A stretch of 64,000 nucleotides of DNA from Chionoecetes opilio (GCA_016584305.1 JACEEZ010024141.1:109060-173059), one strand, 5' to 3'; shown: positions 24,139-36,628, numbered from the stretch's first letter. Notes: generated from the sequence alone by a model not told the origin. Made by a program: numbers and translations.

Positions 24139-25507
24139 CTGTGTTGGCGGAGAAGAAAGGACCCATCAACATCATCATCATAATTTCCTATCCTAAACAA
24201 TGCATAATAAACTAATGCCTCAATGTTGCATCTATTGGTGAAAGAAACAGTAACAATCATCATCACAGGATATAAAAGACAGATAGATAGATAGGTAGCC
24301 AGACAGATGAAACCCTATACAGGGAGGTCCCGTTATACGAGCATTCGATATACGAGAATCCGATGATACGAGATGTGTAAATTAGGGTCTATTTTCAATA
24401 TACGAGATCGAAAATCCAATGCTACGACATTCAAACTGGGGTGAGTAAAATTACCAAGTTATTTACTAAAGTAAATTACAAGTTATTTACTAAAATTATA
24501 AAGTCATTTACTGACTATATGATTTTACCTAAGGTTGTACGATAATCAATCTGAAAATATGATAATTCTGGTGGCTCGGTACGACAATGTGGCCTACAAA
24601 AATTCACAACCCTGGACGATATACAATGATTCAGATGCGCAGAGACGAGTTTGTGGGCAGTGGAAGAGGTCTGCGCACCCCTCCCTTGTCCCTTACCTAC
24701 CCTACCCTCTTGAGTCTATTGTATCACGCGGCAGCACCGAGGATCTTTCCTCTTCGAAAACCCCCTTCACACATTCCATAATGGAACCACGAACGTCCCA
24801 ACAATGCAATGTGCAGCGCCGTCATGGTCCTGGTTATGGGTCCATCGTGACCCATCGTGACGCGCTCTGCCGAGGCCGCGAAAAGTTAGTGCGTGAACTA
24901 AAAAATCGGGAAGCTCCCTGATTTTTGTACCCAACGCAGCGCTATCGTAAGTCTATCGTGACGTTATCATTATCTATGAGCTTCGTGACACTATCGTGAT
25001 CGTCGTATGTCTATCGTGACGATAAGAAACCGTTGCACGCTCTTTCATCCCTACCTTCCCCCCCTTTTTTGCACCCTCTTCTGCCTTCTCCCCCTTTTCT
25101 CATTCACCTTCACCCACCCTCGACTCCATACCCCCTACTCCCATCACCACCCTCCCCCTACTCCCATGACCACGTGAAGATGCCACCAACCCCATTGTAA
25201 CCACTCACATCCACACCAACACCACAACGCCTTCTCCATCCACAACCCCCCTCCCCCCTGTTTCCCCACCAACACCCCCTTCTTTTTTACAACCCCCCTT
25301 CTCCATCACCAACACATACCCACGCCTGTTTCTCCCACCTTTATCTCTACCCCCCCTTCCTTCTCCATCACCATGGCAACACCCACCCACGTGTGAGGCT
25401 CTTGACGCTATTGTGATACGTTCATGGCACCGTCATGGTACAGTCGTGGTCAGTGGCTTACCCAGAAAATTTAAAAGGGGGTCCAGAAAAAAATATATAT
25501 ATATATA

Positions 25508-26099
25508 CAGGAGAACCTCATTTAACCGGCATTTAAAACAACGGCACTAATCGACCCAGGCATTTTTTTTTTTTTTTTTTTTTTTTCCTTCTCTCCAGGC
25601 CTCCAGCAGGGAGGACCACGGGCTAGCTTGAGCTCGTCAGAGAGATCCTGTGAAAAAAGAGAGGAGAGTGTTCGTGCTGCTGGCGTGCGACACGAGGACT
25701 AGCTTGTCCATCCTGACGAGGAGTGCGGGGTAGAAAGGGGCACTCAGCAGGATAACCCAGGCATTAATTAGGTATAATTATTTCAAAAACTGAGAAAATC
25801 GGCAGAAATTTTGTTCAAATTTGGCGGGGTACGCAGGGTTGGCAACCCTTTCATCCCTTGCACTGGTAAACTCTGGAACTCTCTTCCTGTTTCTAGTTTT
25901 CCACTTTCCTATGACTTACATCTTTTCAAAAGAAGAGTAACAAGACACCTCCCGAACAAAATTGGCTCACCCCTCTTTTTTATTTTATTCTCTTACTGTC
26001 TTCTTTATAGGGACTGGCAACTAAGCGGGCTTTGTGTTACCCATTTTTGTTGTGCCCTTGGCCAGTTCCTTTGATATGTATATAATAATAATATATATA

Positions 26100-26171
<72 letters not shown>

Positions 26172-26269
26172 TTGGTCGATTCCATAGAGTAACTCTCAAA
26201 ACAACGGCAAAATGAGTTATCCGGCATGCGCTCCCCCCCCCGAGGGTGCCGGATAAACGAGGTTCTCCT

Positions 26270-26270
<1 letters not shown>
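25508..26270. mobile_element. TA-MITE F, copy 1, carrying a LINE 3' fragment
   Basis: Inverted ends CAGGAGAACCTCATTTAACC and ...GATAAACGAGGTTCTCCTG sit in a TA run. Inside, 25840-26100 is the LINE 3'-end sequence (CTGKLWNSLPVSSFPLSYDL on +) followed by a 65-bp A tract. Copy 2 lies at 26736-27166 in the opposite orientation. Confidence 0.8.
25840..26167 (+). pseudogene. LINE 3'-end fragment, copy 2, with long poly(A)
   Basis: Encodes FIPCTGKLWNSLPVSSFPLS and HLFKRRVTRHLPNK before a stop, then the conserved 3' UTR (ctttatagggactggcaact) and an A tract. This resembles the C-terminal tail of LINE ORF2 proteins. The same sequence occurs at 594, 26875 (-) and 38745. Confidence 0.65.
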
Positions 26271-26447
<177 letters not shown>

Positions 26448-26689
26448 GTAGCTATATATTTATTTATAGTATGTTTTTATTATTATTTATTTATTTCTTG
26501 CAAAGGGGGGGGGGGGGGGGCATGGCCGCATGGTACGCCACTGGTCGTGGTTATCGTAGCTCTATCGTGACGACAAAATGACCGTTGATTTTCCATTCGT
26601 GACGTAGTTTTACAGCTATCATGACTCCATCGTGACCATCTTACGACCGTCATGACACATACGTACAGGCAGCGTGACATTGTTGTGAG

Positions 26690-26842
26690 CAGTGGCGTAC
26701 CCAGAAAATTGAAAAGGTGGGGGCCAATATATATACAGGAAAACCTCGTTTATCCGGCACCCTCGGGGAGGAGCGCATGCCGGATAACTCATTTTGCCGT
26801 TGTTTTGAGAGTTACTCTTATGGAATCGCCCAAAATCCCATC

Positions 26843-26873
<31 letters not shown>

Positions 26874-27263
26874 CATCACAAGGAACTGGCCAAGGGCACA
26901 ACAAAAATGGGTAACACAAAGCCCGCTTAGTTGCCAGTCCCTATAAAGAAAACAGTGAGAGAATAAAATAAAAAAGAGGGGTGAGCCAATTTAGTTCGGG
27001 AGGTGTCTTGTTACTCTTCTCTTGAAAAGATGTAAGTCATAGGAAAGTGGCAAAATAGAAACAGGAAGAGATTTCCAGAGTGTACCAGTGGGGAAAAAAA
27101 AAAAAAAAAAAAGCCTGGGTCGATTAGTGCCGTTGTTTTGAATGCCGGTTAAATGAGGTTCTCCTGTATATATATATATATATATATATAATTTGTTATA
27201 ATTTATTCTTTGCCAAAGGGGGGGGGCCATGGCCGCATGCCCCCCCCCCTCGGTACGCCACTG
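26690..27263. mobile_element. hAT-type MITE H, copy 2
   Basis: Ends CAGTGGCGTACCCAGAAAATT and GGTACGCCACTG flanked by identical gttgtgag at 26682-26689 and 27264-27271. Same family as 25451-26543, only 146 bp away, with its own target duplication, so an independent insertion. Confidence 0.87.
26736..27166. mobile_element. TA-MITE F, copy 2, inverted relative to copy 1
   Basis: Ends CAGGAAAACCTCGTTTATCC and ...GGTTAAATGAGGTTCTCCTG in a TA run. Its complement matches copy 1, but a 260-bp internal segment of copy 1 is missing. It retains the LINE 3' fragment on the - strand (26875-27095). Confidence 0.8.
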
Positions 27264-27934
27264 GTTGTGAGGCTATCGTGGTCTGCGTTTATCGTGGCCA
27301 AATTTCACGATAGCGTCAATAATCAAATTGGTGGCGCTATCGTGGTTCAATTATGGAATGTGTGAAGGGAGCTTTCCCCAAGGGATCAAGGGGAGGAGGA
27401 AGAACTCTAACCCAGTCATCCCTGCAAACGCAGTCACCCCTGTTTTCTCTCGAGCCTCGGAGAGAGAAAACAGGGACTCTCAGCTGGCTACTTGCCAGCT
27501 TCCTGTCTCCCCACACATTACCACTTGTGGGTGTTATGCATGTTTTTTTTAATTAATGTGCAGTTATGTTATTTTGTGTGCTATTTTCTCTTTTAGAATG
27601 CTTTTTCTACAGAATAGGTAGTACAGTGTGGGTAATATAGACGCTGTGTGTTGTTGTGTTTGCTATAGTTTATTTTAGCTTGAAAAACATCTTTTTTTTT
27701 CTCTTTTTCTTTTTTTATTGGTGGGGTCCTGGAACCAAACCTATATTTTACCATTAGTTATGTGTTTCGCTATACGAGATTTCGCTTTACGAGTATGCCA
27801 GGTGGAACCTAACTGCTCGTATCTTCGGGACCTTCCTATATAACATTGATCACACTGCACGCCACTATCATTCTTCTTTCTGCTTAACATCAGATTTTCC
27901 CATAATATCTTATGAGTTTAGACGGCCATTGATA

Positions 27935-28309
27935 CAGTAAACCTTCTCTCATTCGAACCCGTATAATTTGAACTTCGGATAATTTGAGCTGTTTGAGCCC
28001 AGTTCAAATTTTTGAACAACTTTCCATAATTCAAACAAAAGTTAGAATTATCCGGACCTTGCTAGTGTGAGTCAGCCCTCTCCCATGCGGCGCGTGCCGC
28101 GGCTGCCCAGCGTGACCAGATATACGCTAATTATCGTATAAATACAATGGTTTTGGCGAGTACAAGTAATACAATCTGTGCTGTTTTGGCAAGTTTGAGT
28201 GAGTTCATATTGTGTGGAGGGGTTAGAGGTAACCATCGGATAATTCAGACTTTCGGCTAATGCGACCCAGGCCTCCCCCCAGTTAGTTCAAATTAGAGAG
28301 GGTTTACTG
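27935..28309. mobile_element. Pogo/Tigger-like element C, copy 2
   Basis: TA-flanked ends CAGTAAACCTTCTCTCATTC and ...AAATTAGAGAGGGTTTACTG. Words like attcgaac / aatttgaac repeat at the left end, the diverged form of attcggac in copy 1. It lacks the interior shared with element A. Confidence 0.78.
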
Positions 28310-29324
28310 TACACTTCCAACTATCTCTATCTGTTGCCTCAACTTCTTCAATGCCCAATGTTGCCACATCCTCCTCAATGCAGTCTCCACGTCTACATTG
28401 GCCTGCCTGGTGGACGGCAACTAGGGTTTCCTTCCCGGGATCCCGGGCGTAAGTGGTTATGGTTTTTTTCCAGGGAAATTGGTTCAAATCCCGGGATTCT
28501 TATTGTTGTTCCTTATCTCAGATTTGCATTATGTAAAATACAAAGTGCATGAAAGAGAGAGGGAAAGTGTTCTAAGCAGAACACTTTTCTTGTAGGGGCA
28601 GGGCTTCAAAATGGCATAGAATAATTCGGTTTTTTTTTACAATGGCAATCTTTTAATATCATTATATATCATTGGATATCTTTTGTGGCTAACAGGAGAT
28701 TGACTGTTTGTGCTTCCTGGAGAGTCATTTCATGAATAACTTTTGATGTGTGCGTGACTGTGTGTTGTGTGCACCGTGCATACATGATTTTATGCTATTA
28801 TCTATATTTTTCTCCACTGGCCATTCAAGTGTTTCTTTAGGTTTTTGTAGAATGTGGCTTCCAAATGCCATTAAATATAGAATTCTTATTCTTTTATAAT
28901 GGCTAAATCTGAATGCAATTTCAAATGTCTGAGTTTCTTTAATGGCTAACGGAATGAGATTAGATAATCAAAATTTTGCTTATTTAGTCAGATTATGTAG
29001 CTGTTTCTGCACCAGTATGCAAGTTAATAAAGACAACATTGCTTCAGTGTCATAAAATTCATCAATTCAATTGCCTTTCAAAAAATATATAGATACAGGT
29101 TGAAGTTCCCAAACTCGGCAACCTCGGGACCAGCGCCGAGCCAAGTAATGGAATTTTCCGACTTTTGGAACGTAGATATATTAAGGGGAAAAAAAAGCAT
29201 CCAACTTCTTCAAAAGGTCAATTTTCTCAGAAATAGTTAACACATTGTTCTTCCTTTTCATTCCCCTTCCACCAGTAGGTGTTCCTGGACGTTTGGGAGC
29301 CATAATACCAATAACAGACCTGTA

Positions 29325-32300
29325 TCAATCAATCATTGAGGGCATACGCCGGGGGGCGCGTCGCCTCGCCCACCCTACGACGCCACTCCCGGGGGTCACC
29401 ACGCGCGAGTTCCCATGCAGGCTCCTTTCCCATACCAAGCAGCTCTCGACAAGAAACATCAACTTGCCCCAGCCACGAGCCTTGTGGGCGCCCCCTTGGC
29501 CTCCTCCACGCTGGATTGTCTCTTACAGATACAACCCGATGGGAAGGATCGGTTTCAGGGTAGCGTGCCACATGCCCATATAGCCGAAGTTGGCGCTGAC
29601 GGACTATGCAGGTAATAGGCCTCGATTCAGTCTCACGGTGCAATCGCTGATTTGACACGTAATCATCCCAGCGATACCCCATGATTCTGCGAAGACACTT
29701 ATTACCAAAGGCATTGATTCGTCTCTTCAAGTCACTATTTAGTGTTCATGTCTCACAACCATAGAGTAAGACAGGGATCACAAGCGACTTGAAGATCCGG
29801 ATCTTTGTCCTCCTGCACAGGTACCGACAACGCCAAATACTCCCGCTGAGCGAGTCCATAACACCGTGGGCTATGCCAATCCGCCGTAAGACTTCTTGAT
29901 GTGACCCGCCGTCATTATGGACTGCGCCACCAAGGTATGTAAAACTTTCCAAGATCTCAATGTCCTCGCCACACGCATGAACAGACTGTACTGCTTCATC
30001 TAGTAAGTCTCCAAATACCTGGACCTTGGTCTTGAGCCAGGAGACCTCAAGTCCCAAAGGCTTTGCCTCCTCATGCAGCGCCTCGAGAGCCATCACCAGG
30101 ACCTCCAGCGACTCAGCAAAGATTACTGCATCATCGGCAAAAACAAGATCAGTGATCTTGGTGTTGCCGAAGGATGCTCCACAATCACTTTGATCTACAA
30201 CCTTGTCCAATACCCAGTCCATACAAGCATTGAAAAGTGATGGGGCAAGGACGCACCCTTGCCTCACTCCTGTATTCACAGGAAAGAAGCTGGATACACC
30301 TGCCCCACACTTCACAGCACTCTCAGTCCCAGAATACAGACCAGTTATCAAACCAATAGTCCTTGCAGGAATCCCTCGAAGTCGCAGAAGATCCCAGAGT
30401 GACTCAAGATGCACTGAGTCAAACGCCTTCTTGAGATCAACATAGGCTGCAAGCATCCCTTGTCGAAACTCACGTCGGCGTTCCACCAGGACACGAAGCG
30501 CTAGGATACGGTCCGTTGTTGACTTACCAGGCGTGAACCCAGACTGCTGAGGTCTCTGATGCTTCACCAGATGACTGCTAATTCGTGTCAGCAATAGATG
30601 GGCAAGCACCTTGCCTGGTACGCTGAGCAGTGTAATACCGCGGTAATTGTTGCAGTCCTGACGGTCCCCTTTCCCTTTCCAGATAGGGACCACCAGCCCC
30701 CTTTTCCAGTCAGGAGGAATGGTACCTGATTGCTACACGGCAGTCAGGACAGCATGCAACCCGCGGATCATGGCCTCACCCCCAGCTTTGAGGAGCTCCG
30801 CACTGATATTACAAACACCAGCTGCCTTTCCACCCTTCAACTTTGCTACAGCCTCTCTGACTTCGTCAAGAGAGGGTGCAGTTTCGTCAATGGGAGGATC
30901 GGCATCCACTGCCTGTAACCCAGTGGTGTGAAGCTGCTCAGTTGGAGGGTCCACCGTGAACAGCTGCCCAAAGTACTCAGCCCAACGAGCCAACTGCCCA
31001 TCCATGTCCGACACGAGGCACCCATCTGCTGTTCGAATAGCACTCGCCCGAGAAGGAGACTTGGAACGGAGCTTCTTCAGGGCTCGGTAGGCAGGTCGGA
31101 GGTCATTAGCGTTCAAATGACCCTCGACATCCTCAGCGAGACTCCTGACATACCTCTCCTTGTCTCTCCTCAGGAGGGTTCTAGTCCGGCGTGACAGAGC
31201 CCTGTGCTGGTCCCGGTTCCCAGCCAGCCTGGCAGCGCGACTCTCCTCGATTTTCTCCAGCGTCTCCGTCGAGATAAAACCACGCCTTGACCTCGGGCGC
31301 TCCCCAATACACTCCTTGGCAGCCTGTAGAGTTTCACGTTTGAAGGTATCCCACAGTTCTACAGGATCCCCGAGAGCACCGAACACATCAAACCGATTTG
31401 AGACTGCCACCGCATACTCATGAGCACATGTCAAGTCCTTCAGTTTCTCAAGATGAAACACAGTATGGTTACCTCTTGAGATTCTTCTGGACTTGACATG
31501 AAGCTTAAGTGTAGCAACAACAAGTCTGTGATCTGTTCCAAAGAACTCAGCACTCCGGTAAACCCTGCAGTTCTGGAGGATCCTCCAACGAGTACTAACG
31601 AGGATGTGGTCGATCTCCTTAGCTACCCCTCCGGCATTACTATACCATGTCCAGCGGTGCAGCTCTGGTCTCTGATACCAAGAACCTGCAATTCTCAACC
31701 TTCTGGACCTTGCAAAGTTCAGAAGCAGAAAACTGTTGGTGTTTCTGGTACCGGAGCCATGGGGACCAACACACAACTCGTAGCCATCTCTCACAGTGCC
31801 AGTAGTAGCATTGAAGTCGCCCAAGACAATGAGTGTGTCCCGAGGAGGACACTGGTCTAATACAGAGTCGAGTTTGGCGTAGAACATCTCCTTCTCTTCA
31901 GTTTTACGCATCTCGGTAGGAGCGTACACTGCAACAAGAGACATGAAACCCAGAGTGTGTTTCATCCTCACCCACATTATACGCTCATCAACCGGAGTAA
32001 CCTCAACAACTGATGGCTGCAGTTTGCTGGAGATGCCTATAGCTACTCCCCGTACACGGTGACCATTGCTCATGCCGGACCAGTAGTAGGTGTAACCCCC
32101 ACTGCTAGTCTAGCCACTGCCAGGCCTCCTCGTCTCAGAGAGTCCCACTATATCCACCCTCAGCCTACTGAGCTCGCCCGATAGGAGAGGTAGTCGATGA
32201 TCGTCTAAGAGGCTCAGAACGTTCCACGAGCCCACACGAAGAACCCTCCGCAGGTTGATCCCAGGAGTGATTCGACGGGCAGGCGCCGCCTCTGCACCGC

Positions 32301-32673
32301 CCCGGCCACCCCCATAAGAAAAAGTTGGGCTAGGGGGCCCTACCACTTGATTTAGAGTGCGGGATTCCCGAGGGCTTTGCCCCGCACTCGTCATAGGCAG
32401 ACCCCTCCCCTGCGTCAGCATAGGAGGGGTTTGCATGGTCGGGCCCCCCGGTAAAACCGGGTCGGGGGCGCGATTACCGCGCCCCCGGCCTCTACCTCTT
32501 ATTATGTTTGTGGCTAGTTTAGTTTTTACAGGGAAGGGTTGCAAACCCCCCCCAACCAATCTATGTCAGGGATTGGCCTTACTGCTCACCGTGGCCAGGG
32601 ACGCAGAACCCCCTGTAGGGATTAACCCCAGGCTGCCCACTATTTAACCCATAGCTGGGACTATTTAACCCAT
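29325..32673 (-). mobile_element. Near-full-length APE-type LINE (non-LTR retrotransposon)
   Basis: A 3.35-kb insertion in MITE P with a direct acctgta at 29318-29324 and 32674-32680. The 3' end on the - strand is a short tgat repeat rather than poly(A). The 5' end carries two copies of a ttaaatagt phrase. It codes for one endonuclease-RT protein. Internally deleted relatives lie at 10636 and 18090. Clade assignment (RTE-like or another APE clade) was not resolved. Confidence 0.9.
29329..32559 (-). pseudogene. LINE endonuclease-reverse transcriptase with three nonsense changes
   Basis: One reading frame of 1,076 codons runs through the whole span with no frameshift but three in-frame stops. 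Order: G/R-rich N-terminus; APE endonuclease from about 32250 (GSWNVLSLL, VDIVGLSETRR, VVAVYAPTE-like, LGDFNATTG, HRWTWYSNAGGVAKEIDHIL, FGTDHRLV); linker; RT (GLVVPIWKGKGDRQDCNNYR, AAYVDLKKAFDSVH, GVRQGCVLAPSLFN, LVFADDAVIFAE); and a C-terminal tail (WRRRVGEATRPPAYA). The stops fall near 32107 (where the copy at 10730 has GAG), near 30732 (TGG at the same site in the copy at 18536) and near 29743 (inside CETWTLN). No ATG opens the first segment. Such a pattern means recent inactivation by point mutation. Confidence 0.9.
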
Positions 32674-33332
32674 ACCTGTAGAAGTACACAAAATAACAGT
32701 GTACACAACTCTACAGTCACAACACCACTGAACAATAACAACAAATAAATCGGCGGGAGAAACCAAGCGGCCTAGTGTGGTGGCACCTAGCGGCCGACCC
32801 GGCAACTACGCGCCGGGATTTGGGTGTTCTGCCGGGTTTTGGAAAATCCGGAACCATAGCCGAGTTTTGGGTGTTGCCGAGTCTTGGGATGCCGAGTTTG
32901 GGAACTTCAACCTGTACTACACTAATGAAGTGTGTGGGGTTTGCACTTTGCACAGCATTAGTTAGTACAAATATTACCTGATGCGGGAAATCCCGGGATC
33001 CCGGGAAATATCCTGGTTTGCCCCAGAATCCTGGGATGCTAAGAAACCCCCAAAACAGAAAACCCTAATGGCAACCTGGCACTTCCACTCCAACAGCTCT
33101 CCCAATGCCTCAATACCTTTTCTGCACGCCGCTATCCACCTCTCCTCCTCTTCCACAACCTACACAGTCCTCTTGCTTGGCTCTGTCCTCTTCCATCTGT
33201 GTGGTCCTACTTGACACATTCCAACCACCTCAACACCATTCAGGACAACATACCCTCAGAAGGTAAACACGGACACCAACCACCTCTAGGCTATCCAAGG
33301 TCAATCAATCTTTCAGTCCGTAATAAGAGTAA

Positions 33333-33563
33333 AGCCGTGTTTTTGTCGTCCAAGCACCGTCTTGGATTATGAATCCCAATCCAATAACACTTGCTGAAAT
33401 GTATGTTATACTACTTTGTGATATTGTTTGCAATGTTTTGCATTGATTAATATTTCGGCTCCTACCAAGCTTGTGTTTTTGTCGCAGAAACCAATCCTTT
33501 TTCAATTGCGAAAAAAAATGGTCTTCGTATCCATGACGGTGCTTGGACGACAAAAACACGGCT
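33333..33563. mobile_element. TAA-flanked MITE, about 35-bp inverted ends
   Basis: Ends AGCCGTGTTTTTGTCGTCCA and complement, continuing into agcaccgtc, with direct TAA at 33330-33332 and 33564-33566. 231 bp, non-coding. TAA points to PIF/Harbinger. Confidence 0.78.
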
Positions 33564-33570
33564 TAAGTTT

Positions 33571-34057
33571 GGGGAAGCGGCGGCCGAGTGGTTAGCGTCT
33601 TGGAGTGGTGAGCTCAATGTCCCGAGTTCGAATCCTGCCGGGGGCAACTCTTTTGACCTTCTTCAATGCGGTCGACAAGAGCCTAGTAGGTGAGCAGAAG
33701 GTCCAAGCAGAAGGTTCAAGTCCCACCAACGAGCAACTGTCATATCCATCGTCGAGTGACCGAAGAAACCCGCATGCAACATACCTGTCCTTTTGACTGC
33801 GACTACAAGTGCAACAGAGGAACACCAGGTGGCAGCATGAGCCTGACTGAGGATCCAAAAACATCACAGAAAACGGGATCTTCACCTAAGACCACAGGTG
33901 TGACTATAAAAATCCAGCCTGCGCCACCAATGGGCGAGAGCGACCGACATCACAACCCTCCAGAATGTGCAGGGCCAACCACCTGAGCCTCAAAAAGAAC
34001 AAAATAACCCACAGACGCTATAGGCTCGATATTTATAAAAAAAAAAAAAAAAAAAAA
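33571..34057 (+). mobile_element. tRNA-derived SINE, longest copy with poly(A)
   Basis: Head ggaagcggcggccgagtggt (A box) and gagttcgaatcc (B box) resembles a serine tRNA. The body adds a longer middle (gtcgagtgaccgaagaaacc, cggcagcatgagcctgac-like) and the shared tail actataaaaatccagcctgc ... gacgctataggctcg, then a 20-bp A tract. It ends 29 bp from a TBP exon on the other strand. Confidence 0.8.
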
Positions 34058-34085
34058 AGGTACAACACACACACCACAGTCTTAC

Positions 34086-34180
34086 CTGTGAGGACCACTT
34101 TGCCGGATACAAATATGAGGAGGACAATGCGAGGCTTCACCATGCGGTAGATCAGCCCAGGGAACAGCTCAGGCTCATAA
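34086..34180 (-). CDS. TBP: TBP, core domain exon (second repeat)
   Basis: On the - strand it follows acceptor ctctacag, completes a split serine (AG/T), and encodes [20 protein letters not shown] then [12 protein letters not shown] with donor CACAG/gtaag. These residues belong to the second direct repeat of the TBP saddle, including the intercalating and TFIIB-facing [12 protein letters not shown] segment. All are conserved. Confidence 0.97.
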
Positions 34181-34297
34181 CTGTAGAGGGAAGAGAGAAG
34201 AGAGGTGATGTAACTGTGATGGCTGAGAAAATAAATGGTTACAATAAAGAAGTAGTAATTGAGGGTAAGGAATGTGTTAAGTGGTGTGCTAAGGGAA

Positions 34298-34318
34298 GGG
34301 GGGGGGGGGGGGGGGGGG
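34298..34318 (+). repeat. poly(G) tract
   Basis: An almost uninterrupted run of G in a TBP intron, followed by a short GT-rich stretch. Such tracts are prone to sequencing error. Confidence 0.9.
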
Positions 34319-35249
34319 CGTGTGCGTGTGTGTGTGAGGGGACAGTCCACCCTAAAAGACATAGGTGAGACATACGGGGTAAATATTGCGTTTTTCTTAG
34401 GTCTCCCTCTTAAAAAATCAACCATCTTACATTTACATTGCTAACTTCTTCACTAAAATCCCTTTCTGCCATCCTCTCAACATGCCCCAAACCACCTTAG
34501 TGTACCTCTTTTCACAACTAATCAATGCCCTGGATGAATATTGATATGAAGATGACCACACACGTATAGCTCAGGCCCTGTACGCTACATCTATAGGCAG
34601 GCCTGAAAGTTACGAGTATTTTTTTTACTCGCCATGGCGAGTAAATAAATTACATGGCAGGTAGAAATTATTTCTCACTCGCCAGTCGCAAGTGTAAATA
34701 TAATTTTTCTACTTGCCAGTGGCGCGTGAAACAACCCTACACGAGGCACCCTCACACCTCCCACGCGACTCCAAAGCGTGCCACACCACATCCTCACACC
34801 ACATATCTATAGTCTTTCCAATATATCAAGTCACTTTAGGTGTGGCTGGCGGGATTAGCGGATATGTCACATCATAGCCGCTACCCTATCTCTCTCCCTC
34901 ATCTTATTAATGATTATTAACTACTTCTAAATGAGTTTTAATATTCTGTGTACATTTGATCATATGATAAGACCATATAATTATACGAACGATTCATTTT
35001 CTGAGGACAAAACAATGAGTTTGTACACATCCCTACAAGTTGTGAAAATGATCCACTATACAGTACCTTCCTCTCAATACTAGAGTGGTAGTTTGGTCTC
35101 CCCCCTTTGTAATGAGTCCATTGTTCTTCTAGCAGTGTCCTCCTTGATTCTTCCATCACTGTATCACCAGAAATCTCGCACTTCAATGTTACTTCGTCAA
35201 ATCTCATCATACCATCTACTCCACTACCATTTAGTGTTATGAGCCTCAC

Positions 35250-35353
35250 CTGCTGAACTGACTGTGGGTGAGGACGAGACCCTCCAGCCTGATGGGGAAC
35301 TTTACGTCACAGCTGCCCACCATATTCTGGATCTTGAACTCCATAAACTTGGC
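35250..35353 (-). CDS. TBP: TBP, core domain exon (junction of the two repeats)
   Basis: Acceptor ataacag and donor AGCAG/gtgagg. Encodes [20 protein letters not shown] then [14 protein letters not shown]. The [20 protein letters not shown] block is essentially invariant across eukaryotic TBPs. It starts in phase 0 and ends after two bases of a serine codon. Confidence 0.97.
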
Positions 35354-35706
35354 CTGTTATGAACGTGAAGACCATAAACATGTAAGATAGAAATACTGCA
35401 ATTACAGTTACTGATGCATTTCATAAACATAGTTACAATGTCAGTTTGTAATTATTATTTTAATTATCCAGAGCACCATAACACTCTCTCAAATCACCCT
35501 AACATCCCTTCAACACATGGACCTGTCACACATCATGCCACACAACACACAACAACACATTCCAATTTAGTCCAGCACTCATCAACACACACCACTCACC
35601 CGCACTTCACCCCAAGCCACGCAACAACCCATGAGCCACACCAACACTTACAACACTCCAGACGCAGCCATACATCACCCCAACCACACACAACGCTTTG
35701 ACTCAC

Positions 35707-35950
35707 AGGAAAGCCAAGTTTCTGGACGATCCGAGCGTATTTCCTCGCCGCCAGCCTGGAGTCGTCCTCGCTCTTGGCGCCCGTACACACCATCTTGCCC
35801 GAGGAGAAGATGAGGGCGGTGGTGCGGGGTTCGCGGATCCTCATGATCACCGCCGCGAATCGCTTGGGGTTGTACTCAGCGTTACGGGCGTGCAGGGCGA
35901 TCTTCTTCAGGTCCAGCTTGCAGTTCAGGTTGACTGTCGACACAATGTTC
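35707..35950 (-). CDS. TBP: TBP, core domain exon (first repeat)
   Basis: Acceptor ttttgcag and donor CCT/gtgagt; 81 codons after completing a glutamine. Encodes [20 protein letters not shown], then [40 protein letters not shown] and [20 protein letters not shown]. This is the first half of the DNA-binding saddle that bends the TATA box in TFIID, SL1 and TFIIIB. It is nearly identical to insect and vertebrate TBP, so this is TBP rather than TRF or TBPL1. Confidence 0.98.
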
Positions 35951-36248
35951 CTGCAAAACCATCATGGCATTAATAGAAAGTTGTGATGCAAGTTTTTTGT
36001 AAGGTTTTATTGATTCTTTTGATCCTTGCTTTCCTTTCTCCTCCCTGTAGTCTTAAGTTCTTCATTCCTTCACACTACCTTCATCCATTTAATTCTTCCT
36101 TTCTACTGGTACACTTCCCTTCCTCCTTCATCCTCTCCCCTTTACTTCCTTTCATTCATTCCTTCCTCTCTACAAGCAATTCCCCTATCTCCAATCATAT
36201 CATACTTGTATAGTTGAAGAAGAAAAAAACAAGCAACAGAGAGACTAA

Positions 36249-36515
36249 AGGCCGGTTCCCACTAGCCCGCTTCAACGGCCGCCGTTGCCGTACACCGCCC
36301 AACAATGACGTCACCATCATCACCATTTGAGTGGTATTTGTGGTAAATGGGCACAGTTTGCCCCTCCGCTCGAGCGGACACCGCCGAGCGGGAGAGATGA
36401 CTTGATTTTAACTTTGTACGGCATCCGTACAGCGGTACGGCGGTGCGGTCGACTTTTTTGTGACGTCATTGTTGTTGTACGGCTGCCGTACAAGCGGGCT
36501 AGTGGGAACCGGCCT
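36249..36515. mobile_element. MITE with about 30-bp inverted ends
   Basis: Ends AGGCCGGTTCCCACTAGCCC and complement, then related inverted blocks (tgacgtcattgttg; ccgttgccgtac). Flanks read TAA at left and TTA at right, so a TWA or TA duplication with one change. Non-coding. Confidence 0.7.
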
Positions 36516-36628
36516 TTATTTCTCACCCCTATGGCCAATTATTATCTTACATGTACAGTGACACCTGAGGGAGAAAAAAACAGGCTTGTAAGTAGAAATC
36601 CAGTGCAGAGTAAAAAGGAACCCATTAA

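Larger units (their letters stand above)
29096..32914. mobile_element. Pogo-like MITE P, copy 2, split by a LINE
   Basis: Same TA-flanked ends as 15579-15966 (CAGGTTGAAGTTCCCAAACT), in opposite orientation. The interior is interrupted between 29324 and 32674; removing the LINE restores the order seen in the intact copy (aacagacctgtagaagtaca). Confidence 0.88.
28422..33067. mobile_element. hAT-like element with two nested insertions
   Basis: Ends TAGGGTTTCCTTCCCGGGAT and ...AGAAAACCCTA are flanked by acggcaac (28414-28421) and atggcaac (33068-33075), 7 of 8 identical. A second inverted block, cccgggatcccggg, lies just inside both ends. No transposase is seen in the outer parts. It contains MITE P copy 2, which contains a LINE. 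It lies in the last TBP intron. Confidence 0.72.

Noticed and set aside
33571..33655. Possible serine tRNA gene
   Set aside because: A and B boxes are present, but the head is followed by the shared SINE body and poly(A), and no closed acceptor stem was found. Annotated as a SINE.
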